A stretch of DNA of 64,000 nucleotides from Metapseudomonas resinovorans DSM 21078 (lineage in GTDB: Bacteria > Pseudomonadota > Gammaproteobacteria > Pseudomonadales > Pseudomonadaceae): positions 67,897 to 131,896 of the forward strand of contig NZ_KE384032.1 of NCBI RefSeq assembly GCF_000423545.1, read 5' to 3'. Below the pieces are notes generated by a model. It saw only the letters and a list, made by a program, of their open reading frames with translations. It was not told the origin of the DNA and did no database searches. The translations under genes and the position numbers were made by a program. Position 1 is the first letter of the stretch. Each line of letters starts with the position of its first letter. Positions 33,472 to 41,826 of this stretch are shown here, piece after piece.

Positions 33472-34215
33472 ATGAACACCAGTGATCTGCTCGAACAACT
33501 GCTGCGGGCCGGCCAGGCCAGCACATCACGACAAGGCGGCGCGGGCATGGCGTCGCAGGACCCGCTGGGCGGGCTCGGCGGCCTGCTGGGTGGGCTCATG
33601 GGCGGTGGTGGAGGTGGCGGCAATGCCGGGCTGGGCGGTTTGCTCGGTGGCATTCTCGGCGGCGGTGGAGGCCTGGGTGGCAACCCGATGGGCGGGGGCT
33701 CGATGGGTAGCAGTGGCGGGCGCTCCGGCGGCATGAACTACGCCGCACTGGCCTCCCTCGGCATGATGGCCTTCCAGGCGTACCAGGCCTGGCAGCGCCA
33801 GCAGCCAGCCGCTGCGCCGCAGCAGGCACTGCGCACTGTGGATCAGCTCTCCGGGGCGGAAGCCGATGACCACAGCCTGGCCATTCTCCGAGCGCTGATC
33901 GCCGCGGCCAAGGCGGACGGTCGCATCGACGAGCAGGAAAAGCAGACCATCTACGCCGAAATCGCCCGCCATACCGACGACCCGCAGTTGCAGGAATGGC
34001 TGGACCAGGAGGTGCGCCGCCCGCTGGATGCCGCCGAGGTCGCGCAGTCGGCAACGGACCCGGGCATGGCCGCTGAGATGTACCTGGCCAGCGTGATGCT
34101 GGTGGATGACCAGCAGGCCGCCGAACGCGCCTACCTGGACGAACTGGCCTATCAGCTCAGGCTCGATCCAGACCTGCAGGCGCAACTGGAGCGGCAGACG
34201 CGGGGAAGTGCCTAA
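33472..34215 (+). CDS. TerB-like/YebE (DUF533) family protein
   Basis: A 247-residue protein: a glycine-rich low-complexity segment about 25-85 (GGLGGLLGGLMGGGGGGGN and similar), one hydrophobic segment about 88-102 (YAALASLGMMAFQAYQAW) and a helical TerB/DUF533 domain from about 125 (LAILRALIAAAKADGRIDEQEKQTIYAEI). YebE-type inner-membrane proteins are envelope-stress associated; function is not known. Start ATG 33472 after GAGGATGAGGCC. Its stop codon overlaps the convergent glycine-zipper gene's stop (CTAA). Confidence 0.85.
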   Translation: MNTSDLLEQLLRAGQASTSRQGGAGMASQDPLGGLGGLLGGLMGGGGGGGNAGLGGLLGGILGGGGGLGGNPMGGGSMGSSGGRSGGMNYAALASLGMMAFQAYQAWQRQQPAAAPQQALRTVDQLSGAEADDHSLAILRALIAAAKADGRIDEQEKQTIYAEIARHTDDPQLQEWLDQEVRRPLDAAEVAQSATDPGMAAEMYLASVMLVDDQQAAERAYLDELAYQLRLDPDLQAQLERQTRGSA

Positions 34216-34670
34216 GGGCTGACCTGGTAACCGCGCTGCTGCAGGCAGCTGGTATAGGCCGATGACGAGGTGCTGCTGGCCTGTTCATCGGTGCGGCGGT
34301 CCTCGCGACGGTCCTGGCGCTGACGCGAGCCTCCGACTACGGCGCCCGCTACTGCGGCATCCTTGGCTTTCTCCTGGCGATACTCCTGCTGCAAGTCGTC
34401 ATCGATACGCTCGTAATCGTTGCTGCGTGCCTGCCCGACGGCGGCGCCCGCCATAGCACCCGCGGCGGCCCCACGAGCACGACCTCCGCTCGTGGTGGAA
34501 CTGGAACTGGAGCTGGATGTTGAACTGCCGGCCTGGGCCTGGCAGTCGGCTATGTCCTGCTGGATCTGTTGCTGGGTCTGGCCTTGCAAGGGCACCACGG
34601 TTTCGGCGAACGCGGGCAGGCAGACAAGCGAGGCGAGCAGGGTCCAGCGGCAAGAAGCGATTGGGCGCAT
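34212..34670 (-). CDS. Glycine-zipper secreted protein, hypothetical
   Basis: A 152-residue protein with a signal peptide (about 1-22, RWTLLASLVCLPAFA), a Gln-rich stretch (QTQQQIQQDIADCQ), a poly-serine run, and two glycine-zipper segments (GGRARGAAAGAMAGAAVGQA and DAAVAGAVVGGS). This resembles the YMGG/glycine-zipper outer-membrane associated proteins. ATG 34670 is chosen because it gives a proper signal peptide. Tail-to-tail overlap of 4 bases with the TerB-like gene. Function unknown; the serine run is prone to slippage. Confidence 0.75.
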   Translation of the reverse strand: MRPIASCRWTLLASLVCLPAFAETVVPLQGQTQQQIQQDIADCQAQAGSSTSSSSSSSTTSGGRARGAAAGAMAGAAVGQARSNDYERIDDDLQQEYRQEKAKDAAVAGAVVGGSRQRQDRREDRRTDEQASSTSSSAYTSCLQQRGYQVSP

Positions 34671-34848
34671 GGCAATAGAGCTCCAGGAGCGGGTGGGGGG
34701 AATCGGCAAATGGCCGGCCTTGCAGCGTTCAGTCTGGCTCCGAGCCGGTTATCACGACGTGAGCGCCGACCAGTGGGCGCGGCCGCCATGCTTCAGGTAG
34801 CCTTGCGCACCCGCTAATCTCTGACCACCGCCCCGCGCCGAGCCCACC

Positions 34849-35316
34849 ATGTCCGACCTATCCCTCGACGAAATCGATCGCCAGTTGATCGCCGCGCTGC
34901 AGATCAATGCCCGCGAGAGCGTCGCCATGCTCGCCCGGCGCCTGGGCATCGCGCGCACCACGGTGACCTCACGCCTGGCGCGGCTGGAGAAGGCGCAGAT
35001 CATCACCGGCTACGGGGTGCGCCTGGGCCAGCGCGTAGCCGATGGCGGCCTACAGGCCTATGTGGGCATCACGGTGAAGCCGCGCAGCGGCAAGGAGGTG
35101 CTGCGGCGCCTGACCGGCATGGCAGAGGTGCAGGTGCTCTGCGCGGTGAGCGGCGAGTTCGATTACGTGGCCTGGCTGCGCGCCGACTCCCCCGAGCGCC
35201 TCGACGAACTGCTGGACCAGATCGGCAGCGTCGATGGGGTGGAGAAGACCACCACCTCGATCATTCTCAGCTGCAAGATCGATCGCGGTCAGCCGTTGGC
35301 TCCAACCTCCCCGTGA
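34849..35316 (+). CDS. Lrp/AsnC family transcriptional regulator
   Basis: A 155-residue Lrp-type regulator: helix-turn-helix about 8-60 (IDRQLIAALQINARESVAMLARRLGIARTTVTSRLARLE) and RAM ligand domain about 70-150. It precedes the lysine catabolic genes davB-davA by 300 bases on the same strand; a neighbouring Lrp-type gene is also found by davBA in P. putida (from memory). It probably senses lysine or a product and acts on the davB promoter, where a GAATT-ATC-AATTC dyad is present. Confidence 0.9.
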   Translation: MSDLSLDEIDRQLIAALQINARESVAMLARRLGIARTTVTSRLARLEKAQIITGYGVRLGQRVADGGLQAYVGITVKPRSGKEVLRRLTGMAEVQVLCAVSGEFDYVAWLRADSPERLDELLDQIGSVDGVEKTTTSIILSCKIDRGQPLAPTSP

Positions 35317-35324
35317 ACGCTGCA

Positions 35325-35362
35325 CCGTAGGGTGGAAATAGAAAGCGATTTCCACCCTACGG
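35325..35362. repeat. 15-bp perfect inverted repeat (GTAGGGTGGAAAT family)
   Basis: CCGTAGGGTGGAAAT and ATTTCCACCCTACGG arms around 8 bases, just after the Lrp gene. A related hairpin lies at 56327-56357. It may terminate the Lrp transcript. Confidence 0.8.
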
Positions 35363-35470
35363 AAAGCCATCCGCGGGATGGGAACTGCGGAGCTCCACCC
35401 GCCCCAAGCGACCCTGACTCCCTCCGTTGCCGGCTAACCTGATGGAAAGCAGGTGCGCAGCCGCTTTCGT

Positions 35471-35498
35471 CAGAATGAATTATCAATTCGTCGTTCTG
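35471..35498. promoter_or_regulatory. Nested dyad upstream of davB, candidate Lrp-type operator
   Basis: GAATT-ATC-AATTC (35477-35489) flanked by CAGAA and TTCTG (35471-35475, 35494-35498), an AT-rich nested dyad 119 bases upstream of davB. The rest of the 300-base gap holds the hairpin repeat at 35325 and no gene. Binding by the upstream Lrp protein is inferred. Confidence 0.5.
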
Positions 35499-35616
35499 CA
35501 GCGTATGACTGCCAAATGACGACACTCTGCGTCTTATGGACGAAATCGGCGCTCCCTAGAATGGCCTGCAACGCTGCCCCGCCCGGCAGCCCCTCTCACC
35601 GCCTTCAAGGTCGATC

Positions 35617-37299
35617 ATGAACAACAACAATCGCCACCCCGCCGACGGCAAGAAACCCATCACCATCTTCGGCCCGGACTTCCCCTTCGCCTTCGATGAC
35701 TGGATCCAGCACCCGGCTGGCCTGGGCAGCATTCCCGCCGAACACCACGGCGCCGAAGTGGCAATCGTCGGCGCCGGCATCGCTGGCCTGGTGGCGGCCT
35801 ACGAGCTCATGAAGCTGGGCCTGAAGCCGGTGGTGTACGAAGCCTCGAAGATGGGCGGGCGCCTGCGCTCGCAGACCTTCGAAGGCACCGACGGCATCAT
35901 TGCCGAGTTGGGCGGCATGCGCTTCCCGGCCTCCTCCACCGCCTTCTACCACTATGTGGACATGCTCGGCCTCGAGACCCAGCCCTTCCCCAACCCGCTG
36001 ACCCCGGCCTCGGGCAGCACGGTGATCGATATCGAGGGCAAGACCTACTACGCCGAGAAAATGGCCGACCTGCCGGCACTGTTCCAGGAAGTGGCCGACG
36101 CCTGGGCCGACGCCCTGGAAGACGGCGCCCGCTTCGGCGACATCCAGCAGGCCATTCGCGACCGCGATGTGAAACGCCTGAAAGAGCTGTGGGACACCTT
36201 GGTCCCCCTGTGGGACGACCGCACCTTCTATGACTTCGTGGCCAGCTCCAAGGCCTTCGCCAAGCTGTCCTTCCACCATCGCGAAGTGTTCGGCCAGGTC
36301 GGCTTCGGCACCGGTGGCTGGGACTCCGACTTCCCCAACTCGATGCTGGAAATCTTCCGCGTGGTGATGACCGCCTGCGACGACAACCAGCACCTGATCG
36401 TCGGCGGCGTGCAACAAGTGCCGCTGGGCATCTGGCGCCATGAGCCGGAGCGTTGCGTGCACTGGCCTGCCGGCACCAGCCTGGCTTCGCTGCACAGCGG
36501 TGCACCGCGCCCAGGCGTGAAGCGCATCGCCCGTGCCGCCGATGGCCGCCTGGCCGTGACCGACAACTGGGGCGACACCCGCCATTACGCGGCCGTGCTC
36601 ACCACCTGCCAGAGCTGGTTGCTGACTACCCAGATCGAGTGCGAGGAATCGCTGTTCTCGCAGAAGATGTGGATGGCCCTGGACCGCACCCGCTACATGC
36701 AGTCGTCGAAGACCTTCGTGATGGTCGACCGCCCCTTCTGGAAGGACAAGAACCCGCAGACCGGCCGCGACACCCTGAGCATGACGCTGACCGACCGCCT
36801 TACCCGCGGCACCTACCTGTTCGACAACGGCCACGACAAGCCGGGGGTGATCTGCCTGTCGTACTCATGGATGAGCGACGCGCTGAAGATGCTGCCGCAC
36901 CCGGTGGAGAAGCGTGTGAAGCTGGCCCTGGACGCGCTGAAGAAGATCTACCCGGACGTGGACATAGCCGGCCATATCATCGGCGACCCCATCACCATTT
37001 CCTGGGAAGCCGACCCGCACTTCCTTGGCGCCTTCAAGGGCGCCCTGCCGGGTCACTACCGTTACAACCAGCGCATGTACGCGCACTTCATGCAGGACGA
37101 CATGCCCGCCGAACAGCGCGGCATGTTCATCGCCGGTGACGACGTGTCCTGGACTCCGGCCTGGGTGGAAGGTGCGGTGCAGACCTCGCTCAACGCGGTG
37201 TGGGGCATCATGAAGCACTTCGGCGGCAAGACCTCGGTTGAGAACCCTGGCCCCGGTGACCTGTTCGCCGAACTCGGCCCCATCGCCCTGCCGGACTGA
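35617..37299 (+). CDS. davB: L-lysine 2-monooxygenase
   Basis: A 560-residue flavin monooxygenase of the amine-oxidase family, matching DavB in length, opening (HPADGKKPITIFGPDFPFAF) and end (DDVSWTPAWVEGAVQTSLNAVWGIM). FAD-binding motif VAIVGAGIAGLVAAYEL at about 48-64, GGRLRSQ at about 86-92. DavB oxidatively decarboxylates lysine to 5-aminovaleramide in the cytoplasm. The next gene, 14 bases on, is the matching amidase DavA. Tryptophan 2-monooxygenase is the family alternative but the neighbour argues against it. The first codons ATGAACAACAACAAT form an A-rich Hfq/Crc-type motif. Confidence 0.93.
   Translation: MNNNNRHPADGKKPITIFGPDFPFAFDDWIQHPAGLGSIPAEHHGAEVAIVGAGIAGLVAAYELMKLGLKPVVYEASKMGGRLRSQTFEGTDGIIAELGGMRFPASSTAFYHYVDMLGLETQPFPNPLTPASGSTVIDIEGKTYYAEKMADLPALFQEVADAWADALEDGARFGDIQQAIRDRDVKRLKELWDTLVPLWDDRTFYDFVASSKAFAKLSFHHREVFGQVGFGTGGWDSDFPNSMLEIFRVVMTACDDNQHLIVGGVQQVPLGIWRHEPERCVHWPAGTSLASLHSGAPRPGVKRIARAADGRLAVTDNWGDTRHYAAVLTTCQSWLLTTQIECEESLFSQKMWMALDRTRYMQSSKTFVMVDRPFWKDKNPQTGRDTLSMTLTDRLTRGTYLFDNGHDKPGVICLSYSWMSDALKMLPHPVEKRVKLALDALKKIYPDVDIAGHIIGDPITISWEADPHFLGAFKGALPGHYRYNQRMYAHFMQDDMPAEQRGMFIAGDDVSWTPAWVEGAVQTSLNAVWGIMKHFGGKTSVENPGPGDLFAELGPIALPD
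35619..35631 (+). promoter_or_regulatory. A-rich Hfq/Crc (CA) motif in the first codons of davB
   Basis: AACAACAACAAT follows the ATG directly, matching AANAANAA. It suggests catabolite repression of lysine breakdown. Inferred. Confidence 0.5.
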
Positions 37300-37313
37300 G
37301 CCAGGAGACGCCC

Positions 37314-38108
37314 ATGCGCATCGCCCTCTACCAATGCCCGCCCCTGCCGCTGGAACCGGCGGCCAACCTCGACCGCCTGCAACAGCGGGCGATTGAGGCC
37401 GCCCAGCGCGGCGCGGCGTTGCTCGTGTGCCCGGAGATGTACCTCAGCGGCTACAACATCGGCCTGGAGGCGGTCAGCGCCCTGGCCGAGCCATGCGACG
37501 GCCCCTGGGCTGCGCGGGTGGCGGACATCGCTCGTGAAAACGGCATCGCCATCCTCTATGGCTACCCGGAGCGCAGCGCCGAGGGCGCCCTCTTCAACGC
37601 GGTGCAGTTGATCGACGCCCAGGGCCACCCCCTGGGCAACTACCGGAAGACGCACCTCTTCGGCGAACTGGACAACGGCATGTTCAGCGCTGGCGGCGAT
37701 GACTATCCGCTGCTGGAGCTGAACGGCTGGAAGCTGGGGATGCTGATCTGCTACGACGTGGAGTTCCCCGAAAACGTTCGCCGCCTGGCGCTGGCCGGCG
37801 CCGATGTGGTGCTGGTGCCAACGGCCAACATGGTGCCCTACGACTTCGTCTGCGAGGTACTGGTCCGCGCTCGCGCCTTCGAGAACCAGTGCTATGTGGC
37901 CTACGCCAACTACTGCGGCGGCGAGGGGGAAATCCGCTACTGCGGTCTCTCCAGCGTCGCCGCGCCGGACGGCACGCTGGCAGCGGTGTGTGGTCGCGAG
38001 GAGACCCTGGCCTTTGCCGAGCTCAAGCGCCACACGCTGGAGGCTTCGCGGGCGAGCATCACCTACCTCAAGGACCGGCGCGCGGAGCTGTACCGTCCGC
38101 TGGCCTGA
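37314..38108 (+). CDS. davA: 5-aminovaleramide amidohydrolase (nitrilase superfamily)
   Basis: A 264-residue nitrilase-superfamily amidase. The Glu-Lys-Cys triad is visible: Glu41 in CPEMYLSGYN, Lys112 in NYRKTHLFG, Cys146 in LICYDVEFPE. Length equals DavA (264). It converts 5-aminovaleramide from DavB to 5-aminovalerate and ammonia. CCAGGAGACGCCC precedes ATG 37314, 14 bases after davB, so the two are co-transcribed. The later steps (davD, davT) are not in the window. Confidence 0.93.
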   Translation: MRIALYQCPPLPLEPAANLDRLQQRAIEAAQRGAALLVCPEMYLSGYNIGLEAVSALAEPCDGPWAARVADIARENGIAILYGYPERSAEGALFNAVQLIDAQGHPLGNYRKTHLFGELDNGMFSAGGDDYPLLELNGWKLGMLICYDVEFPENVRRLALAGADVVLVPTANMVPYDFVCEVLVRARAFENQCYVAYANYCGGEGEIRYCGLSSVAAPDGTLAAVCGREETLAFAELKRHTLEASRASITYLKDRRAELYRPLA

Positions 38109-38138
38109 AACCTCTGCGTGGGCGAATTCATGGGTTAA

Positions 38139-38210
38139 GTCTGCATGACGTGTTGCACGCAGCTGCTTTGCCCGGCTCTTGGCCCGGTTCTCGCGACAGC
38201 TAACGCAGAC
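38139..38210. repeat. GTCTGC...GCAGAC dispersed palindromic element (72 bp)
   Basis: Starts GTCTGCATGACGTGTTGC and ends GCTAACGCAGAC. Its reverse complement matches the element at 59921-60009 along most of its length, with the interior shortened. A degenerate relative lies at 21931. Confidence 0.85.
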
Positions 38211-38362
38211 ATCGCAAATTCATTCACCCCTACATCGAACCGCACCCACCTCAATCCCAATGCCGAGGAGAAGCGTCAGGTCAACGCGGCATGCGGCCAG
38301 GGCCTTCGAAGGGGACGTGCTGCAGGCTGGCGAGTGGCTCACGCACGCTCGGGGACCTCTTC

Positions 38363-38695
38363 ATGGCGGTATTCGATACCCAGCAAACGCAGACCGTCCG
38401 GCCCCTGTTCGAGGATGCGGCGCAACTCGCGGCGGCGCTCGATGTGCAGGAGGCGCTGAACCATAAGGCGGGCATCCTCGATAGCCTGCCGCACACCATG
38501 CTGGCCACCGTCCCGCCCGGCCGCGCGCGGCAGATGCACGCCAACCAGGGGCTGCTGTGGAAGCCGCTGAGCGAGCCACGGGTGCCATTGAAGGTGGGAT
38601 TGGTATTCCGCGATGCGCAGCGCCAACAGGCGACCCTGGAATTGCTGCGCTCGATGCTGGAAGGGGTGGTGGGACCGAAGGACCTGCTGCTGTAG
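38363..38695 (+). pseudogene. Probable remnant of a LysR regulator C-terminal domain
   Basis: An open frame of 110 residues from ATG 38363 (also open upstream to 38291). The segment LNHKAGILDSLPHTMLATVPPG and RVPLKVGLVFRDAQRQQATLELLRSML resembles the end of a LysR effector domain: loop, strand LKVGLVFR, last helix. No helix-turn-helix half is found upstream, where the dispersed element at 38139 and about 150 bases of unassigned DNA lie. In related pseudomonads (from memory) a LysR gene flanks rsmY at this place, supporting a decayed copy. It could still be a small expressed protein. Confidence 0.5.
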
Positions 38696-38713
38696 CGGAG
38701 TTCCAGGACGCGG

Positions 38714-38748
38714 AAAAAGAAAAACCCCGCCGAAGCGAGGCTTTGCAG
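38714..38748 (-). terminator. Rho-independent terminator of rsmY
   Basis: On the minus strand GCCTCGC-TTCG-GCGGGGT followed by TTTTCTTTTT, a stem with a stable UUCG tetraloop. Confidence 0.88.
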
Positions 38749-38842
38749 ACTGTGTCCCGACATCCCTGATCTGACCGCCATCCTGGCGGAAATCCGGCGT
38801 ATCCCTGTTTTGCAGTGCGCTTCCTGCGCTACGTCCAATGTC
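38714..38842 (-). ncRNA. rsmY: Rsm regulatory small RNA (RsmY type)
   Basis: About 129 nt on the minus strand. At least six GGA motifs, several in hairpin loops: GCGC-AGGAA-GCGC, CCGCC-AGGAT-GGCGG, CAGGGATA, CAGGGATG, CGGGACA and TTGGACG near the 5' end. It ends in a UUCG-loop terminator with a T-run. Repeated loop GGA motifs sequester RsmA/CsrA proteins and relieve translational repression. A perfect GacA box lies upstream (38897-38914) and a TAATCT -10 at 38852-38847 sets the start near 38842. Position by long acyl-CoA dehydrogenase genes matches rsmY in other pseudomonads (from memory); rsmX or rsmZ is the alternative name. Confidence 0.9.
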
Positions 38843-38896
38843 GTGAAGATTAGCCCCCGCCACAGACGCCCGAAAGGAGCTATAGCCACCAGCACT

Positions 38897-38914
38897 TGTA
38901 AGCCAATGCTTACA
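38897..38914 (-). promoter_or_regulatory. GacA upstream activating sequence of rsmY
   Basis: TGTAAGCCAATGCTTACA is a perfect dyad (7-base arms, 4-base centre) matching TGTAAG-N6-CTTACA. It lies about 45 bases upstream of the rsmY -10, the expected place for GacS/GacA control. Confidence 0.9.
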
Positions 38915-39068
38915 TGATTTGGCAATTAGTCTGAATGGGCTTATTGCAACCGGGCCGCAAACCAAGCAAGCGATCGGTTGGCCTTGGTTTGCCAGCGGCG
39001 CTATTGTTAGACTCGTTTTGTCCTACAAGAACAACAGACCCCGACAAGGTGGTCCCAGGGTCATCAGC

Positions 39069-39719
39069 ATGCGCCCAGTCGTTACTGCCCTTTCCTGCCT
39101 GGCGGCCGTGGCCGCCAATTTCGCATTCGCCGGTGGCCAGGATCGCCTGGCCGATCCCAAAGCCGCAGTCGAGCAGGCTTTCTGGCAACAGCTCTATGCC
39201 GGCGGCGGCACCACGCTTTATTGCGGCAAGACCTTCAGTGCCCCCGGCGGCCTGCTCAGCGCCAGCCCGGTCTACAGCACCAAGCAGATCAAGAGCGCCC
39301 TGCGCTGTGTCACCGACAGTCAGTGCCAATCCGCGAATCCGCAGTACCCCTACATGCTCTCCGACCTGCACAACCTCTACCCGGACCTGTCGCGTATCGA
39401 GCTGGCACGGCGCAACGCCCTGTTTGGCGATGCCGGTGATGGCGGGCAGAGCAAAGTCGCCGACTGCGATTTCAAGTCCTCCTACCAACTGGTGGAGCCC
39501 CGCGATGCCGCCAAGGGCAACGTGGCCCGGGCGATCTTCTACATGCACAGCGAGTACGGCCTGCCCATCGTTGGCCAGTTGCAGATGTTCCAGCACTGGA
39601 ACCGCCTGGACCCGGTGGACGATGACGAACGTGCTCGCAACAGCCGCATCGAAGCCATCCAGGGCAATCGCAACCGCTTTATCGACGACCCGACGCTGGG
39701 GGATTCGTTGCAGCCCTAG
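39069..39719 (+). CDS. Endonuclease I family nuclease (EndA/NucM-like)
   Basis: A 216-residue secreted nuclease. Signal peptide about 1-21 (VVTALSCLAAVAANFAFA), then family blocks: LYCGKTF, YMLSDLHNLYPDLSRIELARRN, ARAIFYMHSEYGLP, HWNRLDPVDDDERARNSRIEAIQGNRNRFIDDP. These include the beta-beta-alpha metal motif of endonuclease I (the DLHNL segment stands where DxHHL/DLHHL-type residues occur, and WN..DPVD..E..RN is standard). Function: periplasmic or extracellular DNA degradation for nutrients. Start ATG 39069. It shares a bidirectional terminator with the convergent acyl-CoA dehydrogenase. Confidence 0.87.
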   Translation: MRPVVTALSCLAAVAANFAFAGGQDRLADPKAAVEQAFWQQLYAGGGTTLYCGKTFSAPGGLLSASPVYSTKQIKSALRCVTDSQCQSANPQYPYMLSDLHNLYPDLSRIELARRNALFGDAGDGGQSKVADCDFKSSYQLVEPRDAAKGNVARAIFYMHSEYGLPIVGQLQMFQHWNRLDPVDDDERARNSRIEAIQGNRNRFIDDPTLGDSLQP

Positions 39720-39816
39720 GAGACCTCGCGGACCGCAAGCACGCCCTGCATGCCGAGGGACAGCCGCCGTCCATGGCGAATGAATACGCCCCTACAGAAA
39801 TGCACCTTCCTGGAAA

Positions 39817-39846
39817 CACGAAGCCCCGCATGAGCGGGGCTTCGTG
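39817..39846. terminator. Bidirectional terminator between endA-like and acyl-CoA dehydrogenase genes
   Basis: CACGAAGCCCCGC and GCGGGGCTTCGTG form a perfect 13-base stem around ATGA between convergent genes. T-runs are short on both sides. Confidence 0.8.
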
Positions 39847-39861
39847 TTTGCGGAGTACCGC

Positions 39862-41640
39862 TTAGAACTGCGCGGCGTCCAGCAGGTAGAGCGACTCGCT
39901 GCCGGCCTTCACCGAGGCGGTCAGGGAGTGGATGCGCGGCAGCAGGCGGGCGAAGTAGAAACGCGCGGTACCGAGCTTGCTGGCGTAGAAGTCGTCCTGG
40001 CCTTCCTTGCCCAGCGAGGCGCGGGCCATCAGGGCCCACATGTAGGCGTAGGCGGTGTAGCCGAAGACGTGGAGGTACTCCACCGAGGCGGCGCCGACTT
40101 CGTTCGGGTTGCTCTTCGCGCTGTCCAGGACCCAGGCAGTCAGGTCGTCGAGGTTGGCGATGGCGGCTTTCAGCGGCTCGACGAACTCGGCCAGCTCGGC
40201 GGAAGCGCCGTTGGCGAAGGCCTTGATCTCGTCGGAGAAGTGCTTGTAGAACGCGCCGCCGCTGCCCACTACCTTGCGACCGACGAGGTCGAGGGCCTGG
40301 ATGCCGTTGGTGCCTTCGTAGATCTGGGTGATGCGCACGTCGCGCACCAGTTGCTCCTGGCCCCACTCGCGGATGAAGCCGTGGCCGCCGAACACTTGCT
40401 GGCCGTGGACGGTGGTTTCCAGGCCGAGGTCGGTGAGGAACGCCTTCGCGACGGGGGTCAGCAGGGCGACCATTTCTTCGGCGCGCTTACGCACGACGGT
40501 GTCTTCGCTGAACTTGGCGGTATCCAGCTGCATGGCAACGTAGCTGGAGAACGCACGACCGCCTTCGTTGGCAGCCTTCATGGTCAGCAGCATGCGACGC
40601 ACGTCGGGGTGGACGATGATCGGGTCGGCGGCCTTGTCCTTGGCGACCGGGCCGGTCGGGGCACGGCTCTGGATGCGGTCACGCGCGTATTCCACGGCGC
40701 TCTGGTAGGAACGCTCGCCGGAAGCCAGGCCCTGGATACCTACGCCCAGACGCTCGTAGTTCATCATGGTGAACATGGCGGCCAGGCCCTTGTTCGGGGC
40801 GTCGATGATGTAGCCGGTGGCGCCGTCGAAGTTCATCACGCAGGTGGCCGAAGCCTTGATGCCCATCTTGTGCTCGATGGAGCCGCAGGACAGGGAGTTG
40901 TTTCCACCCAGGGAACCATCGGCGTTGACCATCACCTTGGGCACCAGGAACAGGGAGATGCCTTTCGGACCAGCCGGGGCGTCGGGCAGCTTGGCCAGCA
41001 CCAGGTGAATAATGTTCTCGGTCAGGTCGTGCTCACCGCCGGTGATGAAGATTTTGGTGCCAGTGATCTTGTAGCTGCCGTCGGCCTGGGGTTCGGCCTT
41101 GGTGCGGATGATGCCGAGGTCGGTGCCGGCATGGGGTTCGGTCAGGCACATGGAGCCGGCCCAGACACCCGCATACATGTTCGGCAGGTACTTTTCCTTC
41201 AGCTCTTCGCTGGCGTGGGCGTTGATCGACAGGCAGGCGCCGGCCGTCAGCATCGGGTACAGGCCGAAGGAGAGGTTGGCCGAGTTGACCATCTCTTCCA
41301 CCTGGGCAGAGATCACCTTGGGCATGCCCATGCCACCGAAGACAGGGTCGCCACCCACGCCGACCCAGCCGCCTTCGGCGTAGGTCTTGTAGGCCTCGGG
41401 GAAACCGGCCGGGGTGCTCACGGCACCGTCCTTCCACTGGCAGCCTTCTTCGTCGCCGCTGCGGTTCAGCGGGGCGATGACGCCGCCGGTGACCTTGCCG
41501 GCTTCTTCCAGGATGGCGGAGGCGGTATCGACATCGACCACTTCGGCCAGGGCGGGCAGTTCGGCCCAGAGCTTGGCCACCTCGAAGACTTCATTGAGGA
41601 CGAAGCGCATATCGCGCAGGGGCGCTTTGTAGTCAGCCAT
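39862..41640 (-). CDS. Acyl-CoA dehydrogenase, long form (copy 3)
   Basis: A 592-residue FAD acyl-CoA dehydrogenase of the long type with a C-terminal extension (about 450-592), beginning [19 protein letters not shown]. Core motifs: MCLTEPHAGTDLG (about 155-167), KIFITGGEHDLTENIIHLVLAK, and [12 protein letters not shown]-type segment [13 protein letters not shown]. It catalyses the first oxidation step of beta-oxidation. I chose ATG 41640 with GAGG 8 bases upstream. Of the three paralogues in this window it is the most divergent, with GGEHDL where the others read AGEHDM. Chain-length preference cannot be inferred. It has its own upstream gap of 186 bases. Confidence 0.9.
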   Translation of the reverse strand: MADYKAPLRDMRFVLNEVFEVAKLWAELPALAEVVDVDTASAILEEAGKVTGGVIAPLNRSGDEEGCQWKDGAVSTPAGFPEAYKTYAEGGWVGVGGDPVFGGMGMPKVISAQVEEMVNSANLSFGLYPMLTAGACLSINAHASEELKEKYLPNMYAGVWAGSMCLTEPHAGTDLGIIRTKAEPQADGSYKITGTKIFITGGEHDLTENIIHLVLAKLPDAPAGPKGISLFLVPKVMVNADGSLGGNNSLSCGSIEHKMGIKASATCVMNFDGATGYIIDAPNKGLAAMFTMMNYERLGVGIQGLASGERSYQSAVEYARDRIQSRAPTGPVAKDKAADPIIVHPDVRRMLLTMKAANEGGRAFSSYVAMQLDTAKFSEDTVVRKRAEEMVALLTPVAKAFLTDLGLETTVHGQQVFGGHGFIREWGQEQLVRDVRITQIYEGTNGIQALDLVGRKVVGSGGAFYKHFSDEIKAFANGASAELAEFVEPLKAAIANLDDLTAWVLDSAKSNPNEVGAASVEYLHVFGYTAYAYMWALMARASLGKEGQDDFYASKLGTARFYFARLLPRIHSLTASVKAGSESLYLLDAAQF

Positions 41641-41783
41641 GTGCAAACCTCGCAAACACTCTACAGGTGGCCGGGTTGGCCGGTTTCACGGATAGACCGG
41701 AAGTGTACATGACCAACTTTTTGGAGACATAGTGTCATTTAGTGACCATAGATTCACGCTCAGTCACTTCACTGTCCAGAATG

Positions 41784-41808
41784 GAAAAGGCCCGCACGGG
41801 GCGGGCCT
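41784..41808 (-). terminator. Terminator after acyl-CoA dehydrogenase copy 2
   Basis: AGGCCCGC and GCGGGCCT arms around 5 bases, then TTTTCC on the minus strand. Confidence 0.78.
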
Positions 41809-41826
41809 CAAGCCGTTCATCGGTGC

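Noticed and set aside
33572-33720. Glycine-rich run in the TerB-like gene as a repeat array
   Set aside because: Low-complexity coding sequence, in frame, as in YebE-type proteins.
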